Shown: in pieces, positions 33,223 through 43,397 of the stretch
Numbering within the stretch: position 1 is the stretch's first letter
How the letters are laid out: the number at the start of each line of letters is the position of its first letter
Assembly: GCA_039190275.1 (NCBI GenBank)
Contig: JBCCYF010000001.1
Span: 62,001-126,000 of the forward strand
Reading direction: 5' to 3'
From: Halovulum sp039190275
GTDB lineage: Bacteria > Pseudomonadota > Alphaproteobacteria > Rhodobacterales > Rhodobacteraceae
Length of the DNA stretch: 64,000 nt
Position numbers and translations under genes: made by a program
Notes under the pieces: generated by a model
The model's database searches: none
What the model was told of the DNA's origin: nothing
The model's input: only the letters and a program-made list of their open reading frames with translations

Positions 33223-34487
33223 CCGGACCATCCAGCGACCTTCTATTGCATCGCATGATGGGGCTGCACCCCAAGGTGATAGACCTGTCACTTGGCCGGA
33301 TGCACCGCCTCCTGGGGGCCCTTGGCCATCCCGAACGCAAGATACCGCCCGCCATTCATATTGCCGGTACAAATGGCAAAGGGTCAACGCAGGCAATGAT
33401 CCGTGCCGGGCTGGAAGGGGCGGGTTATGTCACGCATGCCTACACCTCCCCCCATTTGGCGCGGTTTCACGAGCGGATCACCGTATCCGGTTCAACCATT
33501 GATGAGCAGGCGCTAACCGAGATCTTGGCGGTATGCGAGGATGCAAATCAGGGGCGTCCGATCACCTATTTTGAGATCACGACGGCCGCCGCCTTTGTCG
33601 CCTTCGCGCAGTCCAAAGCGGACTACACCCTGTTGGAGGTCGGTCTGGGCGGGCGGCTCGACGCGACGAATGTGGTGGCGCCCGCGGTGTCGGTGATCAC
33701 ACCGGTATCCTATGACCATCAGCAGTTTCTGGGGGACAGCCTGACGCAGATCGCCGGGGAAAAGGCGGGCATCCTGAAATCCGGCGTTCCCGCGGTGATT
33801 GCGCCGCAACACGCCGAAGCGGAAGCGGTCATCGATGCCGTCGTCGACCGCAAGGGGATCGAGGCAAGCTGGGGCAACCGTGCTTGGCAGGTTTGGGAGG
33901 AACACGGCCGCATGGCGTTTCAGGATCAAAGCGGGTTGCTGGACCTCCCGCTGCCTAAGTTGATCGGCGCACATCAGGTGGTGAACGCAGGAACGGCTCT
34001 GGCAACGTTAAAGCAGCTTGGGGTCGGGGACGCGGAACGTGCGGTGACCGATGCCAACTGGCCCGCCCGCCTGCAAAGGTTGAGGACAGGTCCGCTTGTC
34101 GAGCTTGCCGAAAAGGCCGAGCTGTATCTGGATGGGGGTCACAACCCCGCGGCCGGCGAAGCGCTGTCCGAAGCACTGACCCGTCTGCCGCGCCGCCCCT
34201 TGTATTTGATCTGCGGCATGCTCAAGACGAAGGATGTGCAGGGATACCTGCGTCCGCTTGTCTCTGTCGCTAAGGGTGTTCGGACCGTGTCCATTCCCGG
34301 AGAAACGGCGACTTTGTCCGCAGATGATACGGCACAGGCAGCCGTGGCGGCGGGGTTTGCTGCCGCCTCAGCCGCGTCCAGTGTTGCCGAGGGGATCGCG
34401 CAGATCATGGCTGAAGATCCGCACGCACGGGTACTGATTTGTGGATCGCTGTATCTGGCGGGGGTGGTTCTGCGCGAGAACGGCTAG
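33219..34487 (+). CDS. folC: Folylpolyglutamate/dihydrofolate synthase
   Basis: A 422-residue Mur-ligase-like ATPase that joins glutamate to (dihydro)folate. Motifs: HIAGTNGKGSTQAMI (P-loop, about residue 47), YTSPHLARFHERI, LLEVGLGGRLDATNV, TPVSYDHQQFLGDSLTQIAGEKAGILK and LDGGHNPAAGEAL. The start is GTG at 33219 overlapping the accD stop. It ends against trxA on the other strand, with a hairpin between. Confidence 0.96.
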   Translation: MTGPSSDLLLHRMMGLHPKVIDLSLGRMHRLLGALGHPERKIPPAIHIAGTNGKGSTQAMIRAGLEGAGYVTHAYTSPHLARFHERITVSGSTIDEQALTEILAVCEDANQGRPITYFEITTAAAFVAFAQSKADYTLLEVGLGGRLDATNVVAPAVSVITPVSYDHQQFLGDSLTQIAGEKAGILKSGVPAVIAPQHAEAEAVIDAVVDRKGIEASWGNRAWQVWEEHGRMAFQDQSGLLDLPLPKLIGAHQVVNAGTALATLKQLGVGDAERAVTDANWPARLQRLRTGPLVELAEKAELYLDGGHNPAAGEALSEALTRLPRRPLYLICGMLKTKDVQGYLRPLVSVAKGVRTVSIPGETATLSADDTAQAAVAAGFAAASAASSVAEGIAQIMAEDPHARVLICGSLYLAGVVLRENG

Positions 34488-34514
34488 AACCCACTGATAT
34501 GTTGGACGACAGGA

Positions 34515-34540
34515 TTGGATGGGCGGAACCGCCCAACCAC
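34515..34540. terminator. Hairpin between folC and trxA
   Basis: TGGGCGG (34520-34526), AA, CCGCCCA (34529-34535) forms a tight 7-bp stem with a 2-base centre between convergent genes; likely a shared 3'-end structure. No strong T-run on either side. Confidence 0.5.
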
Positions 34541-34556
34541 CAATGCCATCCTTGGA

Positions 34557-34877
34557 TCAGATCGCGTCTTCGATCCAGCCTTGCAGCGCGGCCTTGGGGG
34601 CTGCACCGGTCTTGTTGCTGACCACCTTCCCGTCTTTAAACAGGAACAGCGCCGGGATACCGCGCACACCCAATTGGCTGGGTGAGCCCGGGTTTTCATC
34701 AACATTCACCTTTGCGATCTTGACCTTGCCGTCGAACTCTTCGCTCAATTCCTCAAGTGCGGGTCCGATCTGCTTGCAGGGTCCGCACCATTCAGCCCAA
34801 AAGTCCACAACCACCGGAATATCCGATTTCACAACCTCGTCGTCAAAGGTTCCGTCGGTTACCTTTACTGTAGCCAT
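34557..34877 (-). CDS. trxA: Thioredoxin
   Basis: A 106-residue thioredoxin with the redox motif WCGPC (residues about 29-33) within VVDFWAEWCGPCKQIGPALEEL, the cis-Pro in RGIPALFLFKDGK, and the usual C-terminal helix. Reduces disulfides in the cytoplasm. The ATG at 34877 has AGGAGG 6 nt upstream. It is last behind addB-addA on the same strand, 65 nt after addA; it may also have its own promoter. Confidence 0.96.
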   Translation of the reverse strand: MATVKVTDGTFDDEVVKSDIPVVVDFWAEWCGPCKQIGPALEELSEEFDGKVKIAKVNVDENPGSPSQLGVRGIPALFLFKDGKVVSNKTGAAPKAALQGWIEDAI

Positions 34878-34942
34878 CTTTGGCCTCCTGAACACTGCAA
34901 TCCTCTCACTGTTCTGAAAACTAGGGAGGCGCCCCCCACGGG

Positions 34943-37900
34943 TCAATGGGTAGTGCCGGATTGCAACACCACACTCACGGCATCGTGGTGCAGTTCGCTA
35001 AAGCCGCCGGTTGTTGTCCAGAGCACGCCTGCCCGAATGCGGTGCTCAGGATAGACTTCGGCCATGGCGACCGCATAGAGCGCAAGCTGACCTGCGATCG
35101 CGGCGGGCAACTGCCTGGGCGGATGGGCATTGGACTTATAGTCGATGATCCAGACGTCATGGTCGGTGATCACCAGGCGGTCGATTTGCCCCCTCATAAG
35201 ACGCCCGCCCAGGCCCGCGACCCGCCCCGCCACCGGTACTTCGGTCAGGGCCCCCGCGGCAAACATCCAGGACAGAGCGGGGGTCGTGATCAGGCGCCTT
35301 GCGGCCGAGATCAAATCTGTCCACGTATGCTCGGGCACTGTGTCTTCTAGCGCCGACAGCAGGCCTCGAGCGGCCGCGTCCCACTCCCCGGGCGACAGTC
35401 CGGGCAAACGCTCCAGAAGCCGGTGCAGGGCCAGCCCTTCGCGGCGGGCGGTTTCTGCACCGGCGGGGCTGCGCGGCGCGGCGGTACTTACTTCGTCTGC
35501 TGTACCGGGCAGAAAATCCGCACCATCCCGGGACGGAAGGATTGGTGCCTCGGGGTTTACCGGTGCGGGCGGCGCGGACGTGACCCATGGCGGCGGCGAT
35601 GGGACATGCACTGCGCCTGTGGGGACTTTCGCGAGTGTCCCGGGCGACCACCGGTGCTGTTGCACAAGATTGCCCGTGGTCGCATCCGCTGCGCCGCAGC
35701 TCTCCAACGCCTGTTGCACCGCCGCATACCAGCTGCCTTCACGTGGTGTGTCGCCTGCTCCGGCGACAACCAGCCATTGCTCGGCACGTGTCATCGCCAC
35801 ATACAGCAGGCGCCACCGCTCCTCCGCGTCGAGGGCCTTTCGTTGTGCGCTCGCCTCGCGTAGCACACGCGGCCGTCCCTGTTCGTTTGTGACCTTCAGG
35901 GTCGCCAGATCCGCCCCCAGCGGGATAAGGGCATCGTTATTGGCGTCGCTGGGGTTGCCGGTATCGGGAAGGATGACAACGGGCGCTTCAAGACCCTTCG
36001 CGCCATGGACGGTCATCACACGTACTTCCCCCGTTCCCGCGTCTAGCTGGCGCTTCACCTCGGGGTTTCCCTGGCTCATCCATGCCAGAAAACCGGTAAG
36101 GCTTGGCGGCTCGGACCGCTCGTACTCAAGTGCCAGGTCCAGCAGGGCGTCGACCGCCTCCATCGCTTCGGGCCCCAGGCGCGCAGCCACGCGACCGGCG
36201 GCGCCGTGCCGGATCAGGATCCTGTTCAACAGCTCAAAGGGGCGCAGGTAGTCAGCGGTCCTGCGCAGGTCGTCGACGATCTCCCACGCCATCGGGAAAT
36301 CCTCTGCCCTGGTTTCAAGGCTGCGGATCAGCGTCCCGTCACGGCCATGCGCAAGGGAAAAGAGGTCCTGCTCGCTCAACTGAAACAGCGGGGACCGCAG
36401 CGCTGCCGCAAAGTTCAGGTCGTCGGACTCGGTGTTGATTGCGCAAAGCAGTCCCAGCAGGTCCTTTACGATCAGCTGGTCATTGACCCTAAGGCGGTCG
36501 GCACCGGCCACCGGTACTTTGGCGGCGGCAAGCGCCGAAAGGATCGCGCGAAACATCGTACCGCGACTGCGGACCAGGATTAGAAAATCGCCCGCTGCAA
36601 CCGCGCGCCCGCTACCGGGGAGTTCGACGTGTCGTTCCAGTTTATCGGCGATCCAGTCTGCGAGCTTGCCCGCCAGAAGGCTCGTCGCACTCCCCGATCG
36701 GTCGTAGTCGACCGGATCATCCCAGGGACTGTCCGGCGCGTCTGGATCCTTTTCCTGCCACGGCCAAAGTTCCACCCGACCGGGGAGTTCGGATTTGAAG
36801 GCCAGATGATCCGCGGTCGCGATACCTGGGAGTGCAGCAAAGGTCTGGTCCACCACCTCGAGAATGGGCGCGGCCGAACGGAATGAATGCAGCAGATCGC
36901 ATCGCTCCAACGCATCGTCGGCATCTGTGAGTGCATCGGAATAGCGTTGCTCCTGAGCCCCAAAGGCGGCGGGGTCGGCCCCCTGAAAGGAATAGATCGA
37001 TTGCTTGCTATCCCCGACGACAAAGACGGTGCGTGCGCGATCCGTGGTCCCCGCACCCGCGAAGAACTCTTGTGTGAGGGCATCTATCACCCGCCATTGT
37101 GCCGGGCTGGTGTCTTGCGCCTCATCAACCAGCAGGTGGTGGATGCCGCCGTCCAGGCGGTAGCGGACCCAATCGGCCGCATCGCTTTGGCTGAGCAAAC
37201 TGTCCGTTGCACGGATCATGTCATCGAATTCCAGCACCCCAAGGGATTGTTTGGCTGCGTCGTATGCGGGCACAAAGCCTTGGGCGAATTCCAGCAGTGC
37301 TTGGGTTTGTTCCAATGCAGCTACGGTCCGCTGATGATCCAGCGTGTCGCTCACGGCCTGCGCCAACGTCTGCATGTGCTCGGGTGCGTTCGGCACAATG
37401 GCCGTCAACGCCTTTGTGCCCAGGTGCTGTGTTTTTGGACCACCTTCGGCATTCACGAAAAACCTGCTGAGTTGCTCAAGGCTGTCGTTGGCGCCTGTGC
37501 GCAGGGCGCGTATGGCGGCGAGCGCTTTCTTTTCGGTGGTACCGCCATGCGTTGATATCCCGGCAATCAGCGCATCCAGTTCGTGTGGTGACAGCGCGGT
37601 TGTCAAATCCGGGACCGGCGCATTCAGTCCAAATGCCCGGATCACGGTGTCGCTGGAAGGGGCGAGCACCAGCCGGTCGCGGTGCCGGATGATTTCCGCC
37701 AAGGTCTCGGCCAGTGCCAGGTCCTTGCGGGACAGATATGGGGCGATCCGGTCAAAACCGCCGTTGGCCTTGCCCGCCAGTTCGTCGAGCACCCGCATGC
37801 GCAACCGGGCAGCGCCGCGTTCCTCAAGCACCTGAAAACCCGGGACCACACCGGCCTCGAGCGGAAAGCGGCGCAGCTGCGTCTCGCAAAACGCATGGAT

Positions 37901-38272
37901 GGTCTGGATCTTAAGACCGCCCGGCGCCTCAAGCGCGCGCGCAAACAGGGTGCGCGCGCGCGCCAGATCCCGGTCCGATATGCCAAGCCGCGCCTCATCC
38001 AGTGTTCCCAGCGCGGTACGCAGCGCTGTGTCGGGCAGCATCGACCACTGGCCGAGCCGTTGAAACAGTCGGTTCTGCATCTCGCCCGCCGCGGCTTTGG
38101 TATAGGTCAGACAGAGGATGCGTTGCGGATCGACACCGTGCAAAAGCAAGCGCGCGACACGGTCTGTCAGAACCCGTGTCTTACCCGAGCCTGCGTTCGC
38201 GGACACCCAGGACGAACGATCCGGGCGCCCGGCACGGATTTGTGCCTCGGTGGCGCTGTCGCGGCGCGTCAT
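34943..38272 (-). CDS. addA: Double-strand break repair helicase AddA
   Basis: A 1109-residue UvrD-like helicase-nuclease subunit. Walker A is ANAGSGKT (about residue 28), helicase motifs follow (LTYTKAAAGEM, VDEAQDTSPAQW, VGDSKQSIYSFQGADP, VMTVHGAKGLEAPVVILPD, YVAMTRAEQW), and the C-terminal RecB-like nuclease motif IIDYKSN is present near residue 1060. Works with AddB to resect broken ends for RecA. The start is set at 38272, where ATGA overlaps the addB stop; an in-frame start further upstream would lie inside addB. Confidence 0.96.
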   Translation of the reverse strand: MTRRDSATEAQIRAGRPDRSSWVSANAGSGKTRVLTDRVARLLLHGVDPQRILCLTYTKAAAGEMQNRLFQRLGQWSMLPDTALRTALGTLDEARLGISDRDLARARTLFARALEAPGGLKIQTIHAFCETQLRRFPLEAGVVPGFQVLEERGAARLRMRVLDELAGKANGGFDRIAPYLSRKDLALAETLAEIIRHRDRLVLAPSSDTVIRAFGLNAPVPDLTTALSPHELDALIAGISTHGGTTEKKALAAIRALRTGANDSLEQLSRFFVNAEGGPKTQHLGTKALTAIVPNAPEHMQTLAQAVSDTLDHQRTVAALEQTQALLEFAQGFVPAYDAAKQSLGVLEFDDMIRATDSLLSQSDAADWVRYRLDGGIHHLLVDEAQDTSPAQWRVIDALTQEFFAGAGTTDRARTVFVVGDSKQSIYSFQGADPAAFGAQEQRYSDALTDADDALERCDLLHSFRSAAPILEVVDQTFAALPGIATADHLAFKSELPGRVELWPWQEKDPDAPDSPWDDPVDYDRSGSATSLLAGKLADWIADKLERHVELPGSGRAVAAGDFLILVRSRGTMFRAILSALAAAKVPVAGADRLRVNDQLIVKDLLGLLCAINTESDDLNFAAALRSPLFQLSEQDLFSLAHGRDGTLIRSLETRAEDFPMAWEIVDDLRRTADYLRPFELLNRILIRHGAAGRVAARLGPEAMEAVDALLDLALEYERSEPPSLTGFLAWMSQGNPEVKRQLDAGTGEVRVMTVHGAKGLEAPVVILPDTGNPSDANNDALIPLGADLATLKVTNEQGRPRVLREASAQRKALDAEERWRLLYVAMTRAEQWLVVAGAGDTPREGSWYAAVQQALESCGAADATTGNLVQQHRWSPGTLAKVPTGAVHVPSPPPWVTSAPPAPVNPEAPILPSRDGADFLPGTADEVSTAAPRSPAGAETARREGLALHRLLERLPGLSPGEWDAAARGLLSALEDTVPEHTWTDLISAARRLITTPALSWMFAAGALTEVPVAGRVAGLGGRLMRGQIDRLVITDHDVWIIDYKSNAHPPRQLPAAIAGQLALYAVAMAEVYPEHRIRAGVLWTTTGGFSELHHDAVSVVLQSGTTH

Positions 38273-41238
38273 TCCAGCACCTGGAGCTCTGCCGGATCGC
38301 TGTCCTGCCACTCACCACGCCGCGCCAGATGATCGTAGTCGCCATCGGCATAGGCAAACTTGGGCCGCAAACGTGCAACCATCGCCGCGCCCCCCGACTG
38401 GTAGGCCGAGATCAACGCCGTCAGCGACGCCCAGTCCGTGTCCAGAGACCCGCGGTCGGCTGTAAGGTCCCGCGTGCCGCCGGTCCCGCCCAGCCCGATC
38501 AGATGCAGGGCTACAATGTCACCCACCGGCGGATCGCCAAAACCGCCGCGCAGGGCGATACCGGCCTCAAGAGGAAGCTGTTTGTGAAATTTTCGGGCTT
38601 CCGAAAGCGAGGGGAGCGTTCCCTTGTAGTCGTAGATGGCGGCTTGAGGTCCGCGCCGGTCCAGGCGGTCCGCGCGGGCGGACAGTAAGAAGGGACGTGG
38701 TGTGCCGGTCAGGGCAACCTCACCGGCAACCTCGATACCGTGGGGGTCGGCCAGGGCGCGCCGTTCAGCCTCACTGCGAATGATGAAGTCCTTCAGCGCC
38801 AGAAGACGCTGAGCCCAAAGCTGTTGCAATGCGGGCCACGGCACATCCTCGGTCAGGGTGATGCGGATCACTCGCTCCAGCACCGCCGCCGCATCGTCCG
38901 GGAGGTCGCCGGGTGTTGCCCGGATAAATCTCTCCATAACCCGGTGGGTCAGTGTCCCGCGCATCAGCGCGTCTGCTTCGGGTATGAGCGCCTGCAAAGG
39001 GCGCAGCCGCAGGACACGTGCGGCATAAACCGCATAGGGATCGCGGATCAGCCGATCGATCTGGGTCACGGGCAGTGTTCTTGGAAACGCGTCGGGCGGA
39101 ACAACAGGGGCTGGGCGTTTGGCGCGGGGCAGTGCGCTGTCCGGACGCTCCAACGTTGCGGCAAGTGCGGTCCAACCGGCCCCTGCTGCGCGCATGCGGC
39201 CGAGCGCCTTTGGTCCCTCCTCGGGCAGCCCCTCAAGCAGATTGGTCAGGCGCAACAGCCAGCGTGTGGGCACGGTTGGCGCCTCGCCCTGACGTAGGGC
39301 GCGTGAAAGGACGACCCGGGGCGCGCAAACGGCCTGCTGAAAGTCATGCGCTGAAAGCCCGATGCGCTGCTCTGGCAGGGGCAAGCCCAGCGCATCGCGC
39401 ATGCCACGGCTCAGCCAGGGGTCCGGCGGCGGGAGCCTTGGCCAGATGCCTTCGTTCAAACCGGCGAGCAGCACAAGATCGGCCGTCTGAGTGCGCGCCT
39501 CAAGCGTTCCCCATATCGATATCCGAGGGTGCGCCGCGAAGGGCGCATCAGGCACATCGCGCGTGGACAGAACCGAGCGCAGCAACAGGGGATACTCGGA
39601 TCGGGGAATGTCACCGCCTGCATCCGCGTTTGCCTCCAGCTCTTCGAAGGCTTGTGCGGCGGCCTGGCCCGCTTCGGCCTGCCACAGTGCCCCGGCACTG
39701 CCTGGAGGTGCGCCCGGCCCGGCGGCAAGGCGTTCCAGTACCCCGCGGTGGCACGCAAGCTGATCTGCCAAGGACCCGGCTTCGCGACCGGTGGCGCAGG
39801 TTCGCAGAAACGCGGACAACCAGGACGCCCACTCCGGTTCCCAGGGCGCGCTGGATTGCCGCTCGAGCCAGTGCTCCGAAACCTGGGGCGTGCTGTCCCG
39901 GCGCAGACAGGCCTCAAGGGCGGCGGTCTGTCCAAGATGCGTGCCGCGCCCTTGCCCGGATGTGCTTGCGGTGAGCGGGTGTTTGAGCACAGCGAGGAGA
40001 CGCGTTGGATCCACATCATTGCAAAGCGCCTCGGCTGTCAGGCGCAAAAGGGCCCCCGGCGGTGTCAGATCCAACGGCCGTCCCGCGCTGTCATCCGGTG
40101 CCAGACCCCAGCGATGCAGCGCGTTCGTCACGCGCCGCGCCAATTGCCGATCTGGAGTGATCAGCGCGGCAGTCTGGCCGGTTTCAACCGTGTGCCGCAA
40201 GATCAACGCCAGCGTTTGGGCCTCGCGCACGGGGTCTTTGGCCTCAATCAAAGCTAAGTTCTGTGTCGCGCTGGCCAGCTCCGACGCCAGCGCTGGCCCA
40301 TCGGTGCGCCATTGGTCGGTAACCGGCGCGGGGCGCAACGCCAGCGAAACCAGCCGATTGCGGGATGGGTGGGGCGTTTGATCAGGTGCCCAAGCCGGTA
40401 CTTCGGACGGTGTCACGCCCAGGGTTCGGCAGATCCGAGCCAGCCCCCATTGCGGATGGTCGACCGGGGCATCCAGCCCGGTTTCTGCCAGCGCGCCCCA
40501 AACCGAAGCCGGTAGATCACCGTCCAGTCCCGGCAAGATGACGGCGCCCTGCGGCAGCCTTGCGACAGCGGCCATCAATAGTGCGGTCGCACCCCGTGAT
40601 CCAGTAGAACCGGCGACAATAACCGGATGCGCCGGCGGGTGCTCGGCCCAAGTGCGGATCAGCGTTTCAACTGCATGGCGCAGACGGGACTCGGCGTCGG
40701 TGGCGGGTTCCTTTGGGTCGTCCATCACCTCGCCAATAAGCGACAGAAATTCAAGGCTTCGTGTCCAGTGCCCGGCGGCGTTCTCGGGATCGAGTGTCCG
40801 GAACCGCTGTGGGCTAACCGCCTCGATCTGCATCTCTCCACTGAGGGCGGCAAGGCTTTCGGCCAGCGGATAGGGGGCACTGTCGGCGGCGATACTCGGG
40901 TCGGCCCGTAAAGCTTGTCGAACCAGTTGTGAAAGTCTTAGGGTGCGTCGGACCGGCGGATCTGCCGGGGGGAGGTCGGGCACCAGCTCCGTCACTGCCT
41001 GCAAGGGCCTGATCGTTGGTTGGAGTGCGATCGCCCCGTCTTCGAGCAAATCGGTCAGACGGCGGCGGGCACGCTCGGTGTTCACGAAAATCCGGGTGCG
41101 CGCCAGCAGTGTCGGGGCACGGCCCACCGCCCGTTGCCGAAGGCCCAAGATCAGACCTGCGGCGAAGTCTGCACCCGGTGGTAGCGCGAAGACCCGGGCG
41201 GTCCCATCGGCAAGAGGTGGAAACAGCAGTTCAGACAT
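38269..41238 (-). CDS. addB: Double-strand break repair protein AddB
   Basis: A 989-residue alphaproteobacterial-type AddB. The C-terminal nuclease domain is clear (AIYDYKGTLPSLSEARKFHKQLPLE, near residue 900), with an upstream PVTQIDRLIRDPYAVYAARVLRL block. No good Walker A is seen in the N-terminal helicase-like half, as usual for AddB of this class, which probably scaffolds the complex and recognises sequence signals. It overlaps the nucleotidyltransferase stop by 8 nt and addA by 4 nt. Confidence 0.95.
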   Translation of the reverse strand: MSELLFPPLADGTARVFALPPGADFAAGLILGLRQRAVGRAPTLLARTRIFVNTERARRRLTDLLEDGAIALQPTIRPLQAVTELVPDLPPADPPVRRTLRLSQLVRQALRADPSIAADSAPYPLAESLAALSGEMQIEAVSPQRFRTLDPENAAGHWTRSLEFLSLIGEVMDDPKEPATDAESRLRHAVETLIRTWAEHPPAHPVIVAGSTGSRGATALLMAAVARLPQGAVILPGLDGDLPASVWGALAETGLDAPVDHPQWGLARICRTLGVTPSEVPAWAPDQTPHPSRNRLVSLALRPAPVTDQWRTDGPALASELASATQNLALIEAKDPVREAQTLALILRHTVETGQTAALITPDRQLARRVTNALHRWGLAPDDSAGRPLDLTPPGALLRLTAEALCNDVDPTRLLAVLKHPLTASTSGQGRGTHLGQTAALEACLRRDSTPQVSEHWLERQSSAPWEPEWASWLSAFLRTCATGREAGSLADQLACHRGVLERLAAGPGAPPGSAGALWQAEAGQAAAQAFEELEANADAGGDIPRSEYPLLLRSVLSTRDVPDAPFAAHPRISIWGTLEARTQTADLVLLAGLNEGIWPRLPPPDPWLSRGMRDALGLPLPEQRIGLSAHDFQQAVCAPRVVLSRALRQGEAPTVPTRWLLRLTNLLEGLPEEGPKALGRMRAAGAGWTALAATLERPDSALPRAKRPAPVVPPDAFPRTLPVTQIDRLIRDPYAVYAARVLRLRPLQALIPEADALMRGTLTHRVMERFIRATPGDLPDDAAAVLERVIRITLTEDVPWPALQQLWAQRLLALKDFIIRSEAERRALADPHGIEVAGEVALTGTPRPFLLSARADRLDRRGPQAAIYDYKGTLPSLSEARKFHKQLPLEAGIALRGGFGDPPVGDIVALHLIGLGGTGGTRDLTADRGSLDTDWASLTALISAYQSGGAAMVARLRPKFAYADGDYDHLARRGEWQDSDPAELQVLE

Positions 41239-41929
41239 TACCGACCATCGCGTCGGCCAGCGGCAGGCTTTGAGGTTGCCCGACATTGCACCACTGTCCC
41301 GGATATACCTTTCCCCGCAACACACCTTGCGACAACATCAGATCCCACACCGCATTCAGCGAAAAGACCGTCTGAGAAAAATGCACGAGTGGTGCGGTAT
41401 CGATAAGCTGCAGACCGGTGTACACGAATGGTGCCTCGGCGGCGTCGCCGCGCCGTTTCAGATGGCCATCCTTGCCGCGAAAGAAGTCGCCCGGGCCCGG
41501 GTCACCGATTGCCCGATCCTTTGCCACCAGCAGGAGTTCGGCACCGCCCTGCGGGGGCGGCGTATCCAGGATCTGCAGCGGGTTGGGGCCAGCCCAGGCG
41601 ATATCCGAATTGATCGTCCAGACCGGCGAATGTCCCAGCAAGGGCAATGCGTGCCGAAGTCCACCGCCGGTGTCCAGAAGTTCAGTCTCGCGCGATAATG
41701 TTATCTGAACACGTCTCTCCTGCGCTAGATGAGCCTCAAGCGGATCAGGAAGATAATGCGTGTTCACGACAATCCTGCGCACCCCGGCTTCAATCAGAGG
41801 GGTGAGTGCATGGTCGATCAGCGGGCGCCCGGCGACGCGGATCATCGGCTTGGGCAGATCTTGGGTTAATGTGCCCATCCGGGTGCCGCGCCCGGCGGCG
41901 AATACCATGGCCGGGTAGGCGGTGATCAT
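41231..41929 (-). CDS. murU: MurU-like sugar-1-phosphate nucleotidyltransferase
   Basis: A 232-residue nucleotidyltransferase with the signature FAAGRGTRMGTLTQDLPKPM (residues about 9-28) and the metal-binding NSD near residue 105. In Pseudomonas, MurU makes UDP-MurNAc from MurNAc-1-phosphate after AmgK phosphorylates MurNAc, bypassing de novo synthesis and hence fosfomycin's target. Its direct neighbour here is the AmgK-like kinase, joined by ATGA, which supports the assignment; mannose-1-phosphate guanylyltransferase would be the fallback. Confidence 0.88.
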   Translation of the reverse strand: MITAYPAMVFAAGRGTRMGTLTQDLPKPMIRVAGRPLIDHALTPLIEAGVRRIVVNTHYLPDPLEAHLAQERRVQITLSRETELLDTGGGLRHALPLLGHSPVWTINSDIAWAGPNPLQILDTPPPQGGAELLLVAKDRAIGDPGPGDFFRGKDGHLKRRGDAAEAPFVYTGLQLIDTAPLVHFSQTVFSLNAVWDLMLSQGVLRGKVYPGQWCNVGQPQSLPLADAMVGNV

Positions 41930-42921
41930 GTCATCGCCCCCGGTAGCGGACCGGGCGCTTCGAGATGATGCGTCACCCACTCCCTAAGGGTGGCGAGTTC
42001 TGGATGCGCAAGGTCCTGGAGCAGATTGTTCCAGACGCGCGGCATCAGGTCGACATATCGGGTGTTGCCCCGCTGAACCCAGAGTCGTGCAAAGATCCCA
42101 AGGATCTTGAGGTTCCGCTGCGCGCCCAGTGTTGCGTATGCGCGCTCAAACGCGGGCCCGCCGTGGCCGGTGGCGGCCGAAAACCGGGCCAGCATACCTG
42201 CGCGCAGGTTCATTGAGTTGTCGCGCCGCGCGTCCCCAAGTAGCGAGACAAGATCATAGGCCGGGTGTCCGAAACGTGCATCCTGATAGTCCAGCAGGCC
42301 GCACCTCGCGGCACCGTTGCGTTCGGGAAGCCAGATCAGATTCTCTGCATGGTAATCAAGCAGGACAATGACACTGGGCGGTTCAAGCGCGCCGCAAAGC
42401 TCTGCGATCAATGCAAGAAATTCGGCCCGCGCCGCTTCGGACGGAGCGCGGCGGGTGGCAGGAGCGTACCAGTCGAGGACCTGCAACGCCTCGCGCTGGA
42501 AGATGGCCAAGTCATACTCAATCAGACCCTGCGCCCCTGCCGAGCGGGCCTGAAGTTCAGCCAGCAGATCTATCGCCTGTCCGTACAACAACTCTTCGTC
42601 TGCTGGTGCATGTTCCAAATGGCGCGCAAACAGATCATCGCCGAAGTCCTCCATCAGGATCAGGCCCAGTCTGCTGTCCTGAGCGTGGATCTCGGGCGCC
42701 GAGAGGTGTTGTGACCGCAGTCGCTGTGTCATCGTCAGGAAAGGCGCAACGCTGTGACCGGTCGAAGGATCCGCATCCATCAGGACGGCAGGACCCATTG
42801 TGGGATGGCTGAGGCGCAGATAGCGGCGGGTTGAGGCGTCGGGGGCCATTGGAACAACCGTGGCCCCGGACCATGCTGTCCCGGCAATGAACCTGCGGCA
42901 AAGCGCCATCCGATCGGTCAT
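41926..42921 (-). CDS. amgK: AmgK-like N-acetylmuramate kinase
   Basis: A 331-residue aminoglycoside-phosphotransferase-fold kinase: catalytic loop LLDYHAENLIWLPE and metal-binding LLDYQDARFGHPAYDLVSLL (near residues 200-235). Paired with MurU, the likely reaction is anomeric phosphorylation of MurNAc/GlcNAc in peptidoglycan recycling. It overlaps tsaE upstream and murU downstream by 4 nt each. A gene order tsaE-amgK-murU is widespread in proteobacteria. Confidence 0.88.
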   Translation of the reverse strand: MTDRMALCRRFIAGTAWSGATVVPMAPDASTRRYLRLSHPTMGPAVLMDADPSTGHSVAPFLTMTQRLRSQHLSAPEIHAQDSRLGLILMEDFGDDLFARHLEHAPADEELLYGQAIDLLAELQARSAGAQGLIEYDLAIFQREALQVLDWYAPATRRAPSEAARAEFLALIAELCGALEPPSVIVLLDYHAENLIWLPERNGAARCGLLDYQDARFGHPAYDLVSLLGDARRDNSMNLRAGMLARFSAATGHGGPAFERAYATLGAQRNLKILGIFARLWVQRGNTRYVDLMPRVWNNLLQDLAHPELATLREWVTHHLEAPGPLPGAMT

Positions 42922-43397
42922 GCGACCGCTGCCTTGATCACCCCGGTCCATCCGGCACCTTTTGGCGAGAGCGTGATACGGCGTCCCTGGTCAAAATCAG
43001 GGTCCGGCTGCAGATCCAAGGTCAGGCTGCGCTGCGGTGTCATCTCGCCAAGGCGGTCGGGCCACTCGATCAGGGCAAGCACGGAGGCGAAGGCCTCGTC
43101 AAGGCCGAGTTCCACCAGTTCCGAGGCGTCGCCAAGGCGGTAAAGGTCCGCATGCCAGATCTCCAGCGGACCCGCACGGTAGGTCTGGATCAGAGTGTAG
43201 CTGGGTGACGGGATGTCCTCCGGTGGCTCGTCGGCTTGGCGCTGCAGCGTTTCGATGAGAGCCCGGCAGAACAGGGACTTTCCGGCACCGACCGGTCCGG
43301 ACATCAGTAATGTGTCGCCCGTGCCAAGTGTCGCGGCGATACGCTGCGCCACGGCGGCTGTCTGTTCTGGGCTTCTTGTCGTTGTCGTCTTCAGCAC
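42918..43397 (-). CDS. tsaE: tRNA threonylcarbamoyladenosine ATPase TsaE
   Basis: A 159-residue ATPase needed for the t6A37 tRNA modification with TsaB, TsaC and TsaD. Walker A GPVGAGKSLFCRALI (about residue 34), then SPSYTLIQTY, WHADLYRLGD and ALIEWPDRLGEMTP. The start is GTG at 43397 (GTGCTCAAGACG), giving the usual family length; a longer frame to 43460 adds a non-homologous tail. It opens an operon tsaE-amgK-murU-addB-addA in which each gene overlaps the next. Confidence 0.93.
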   Translation of the reverse strand: MLKTTTTRSPEQTAAVAQRIAATLGTGDTLLMSGPVGAGKSLFCRALIETLQRQADEPPEDIPSPSYTLIQTYRAGPLEIWHADLYRLGDASELVELGLDEAFASVLALIEWPDRLGEMTPQRSLTLDLQPDPDFDQGRRITLSPKGAGWTGVIKAAVA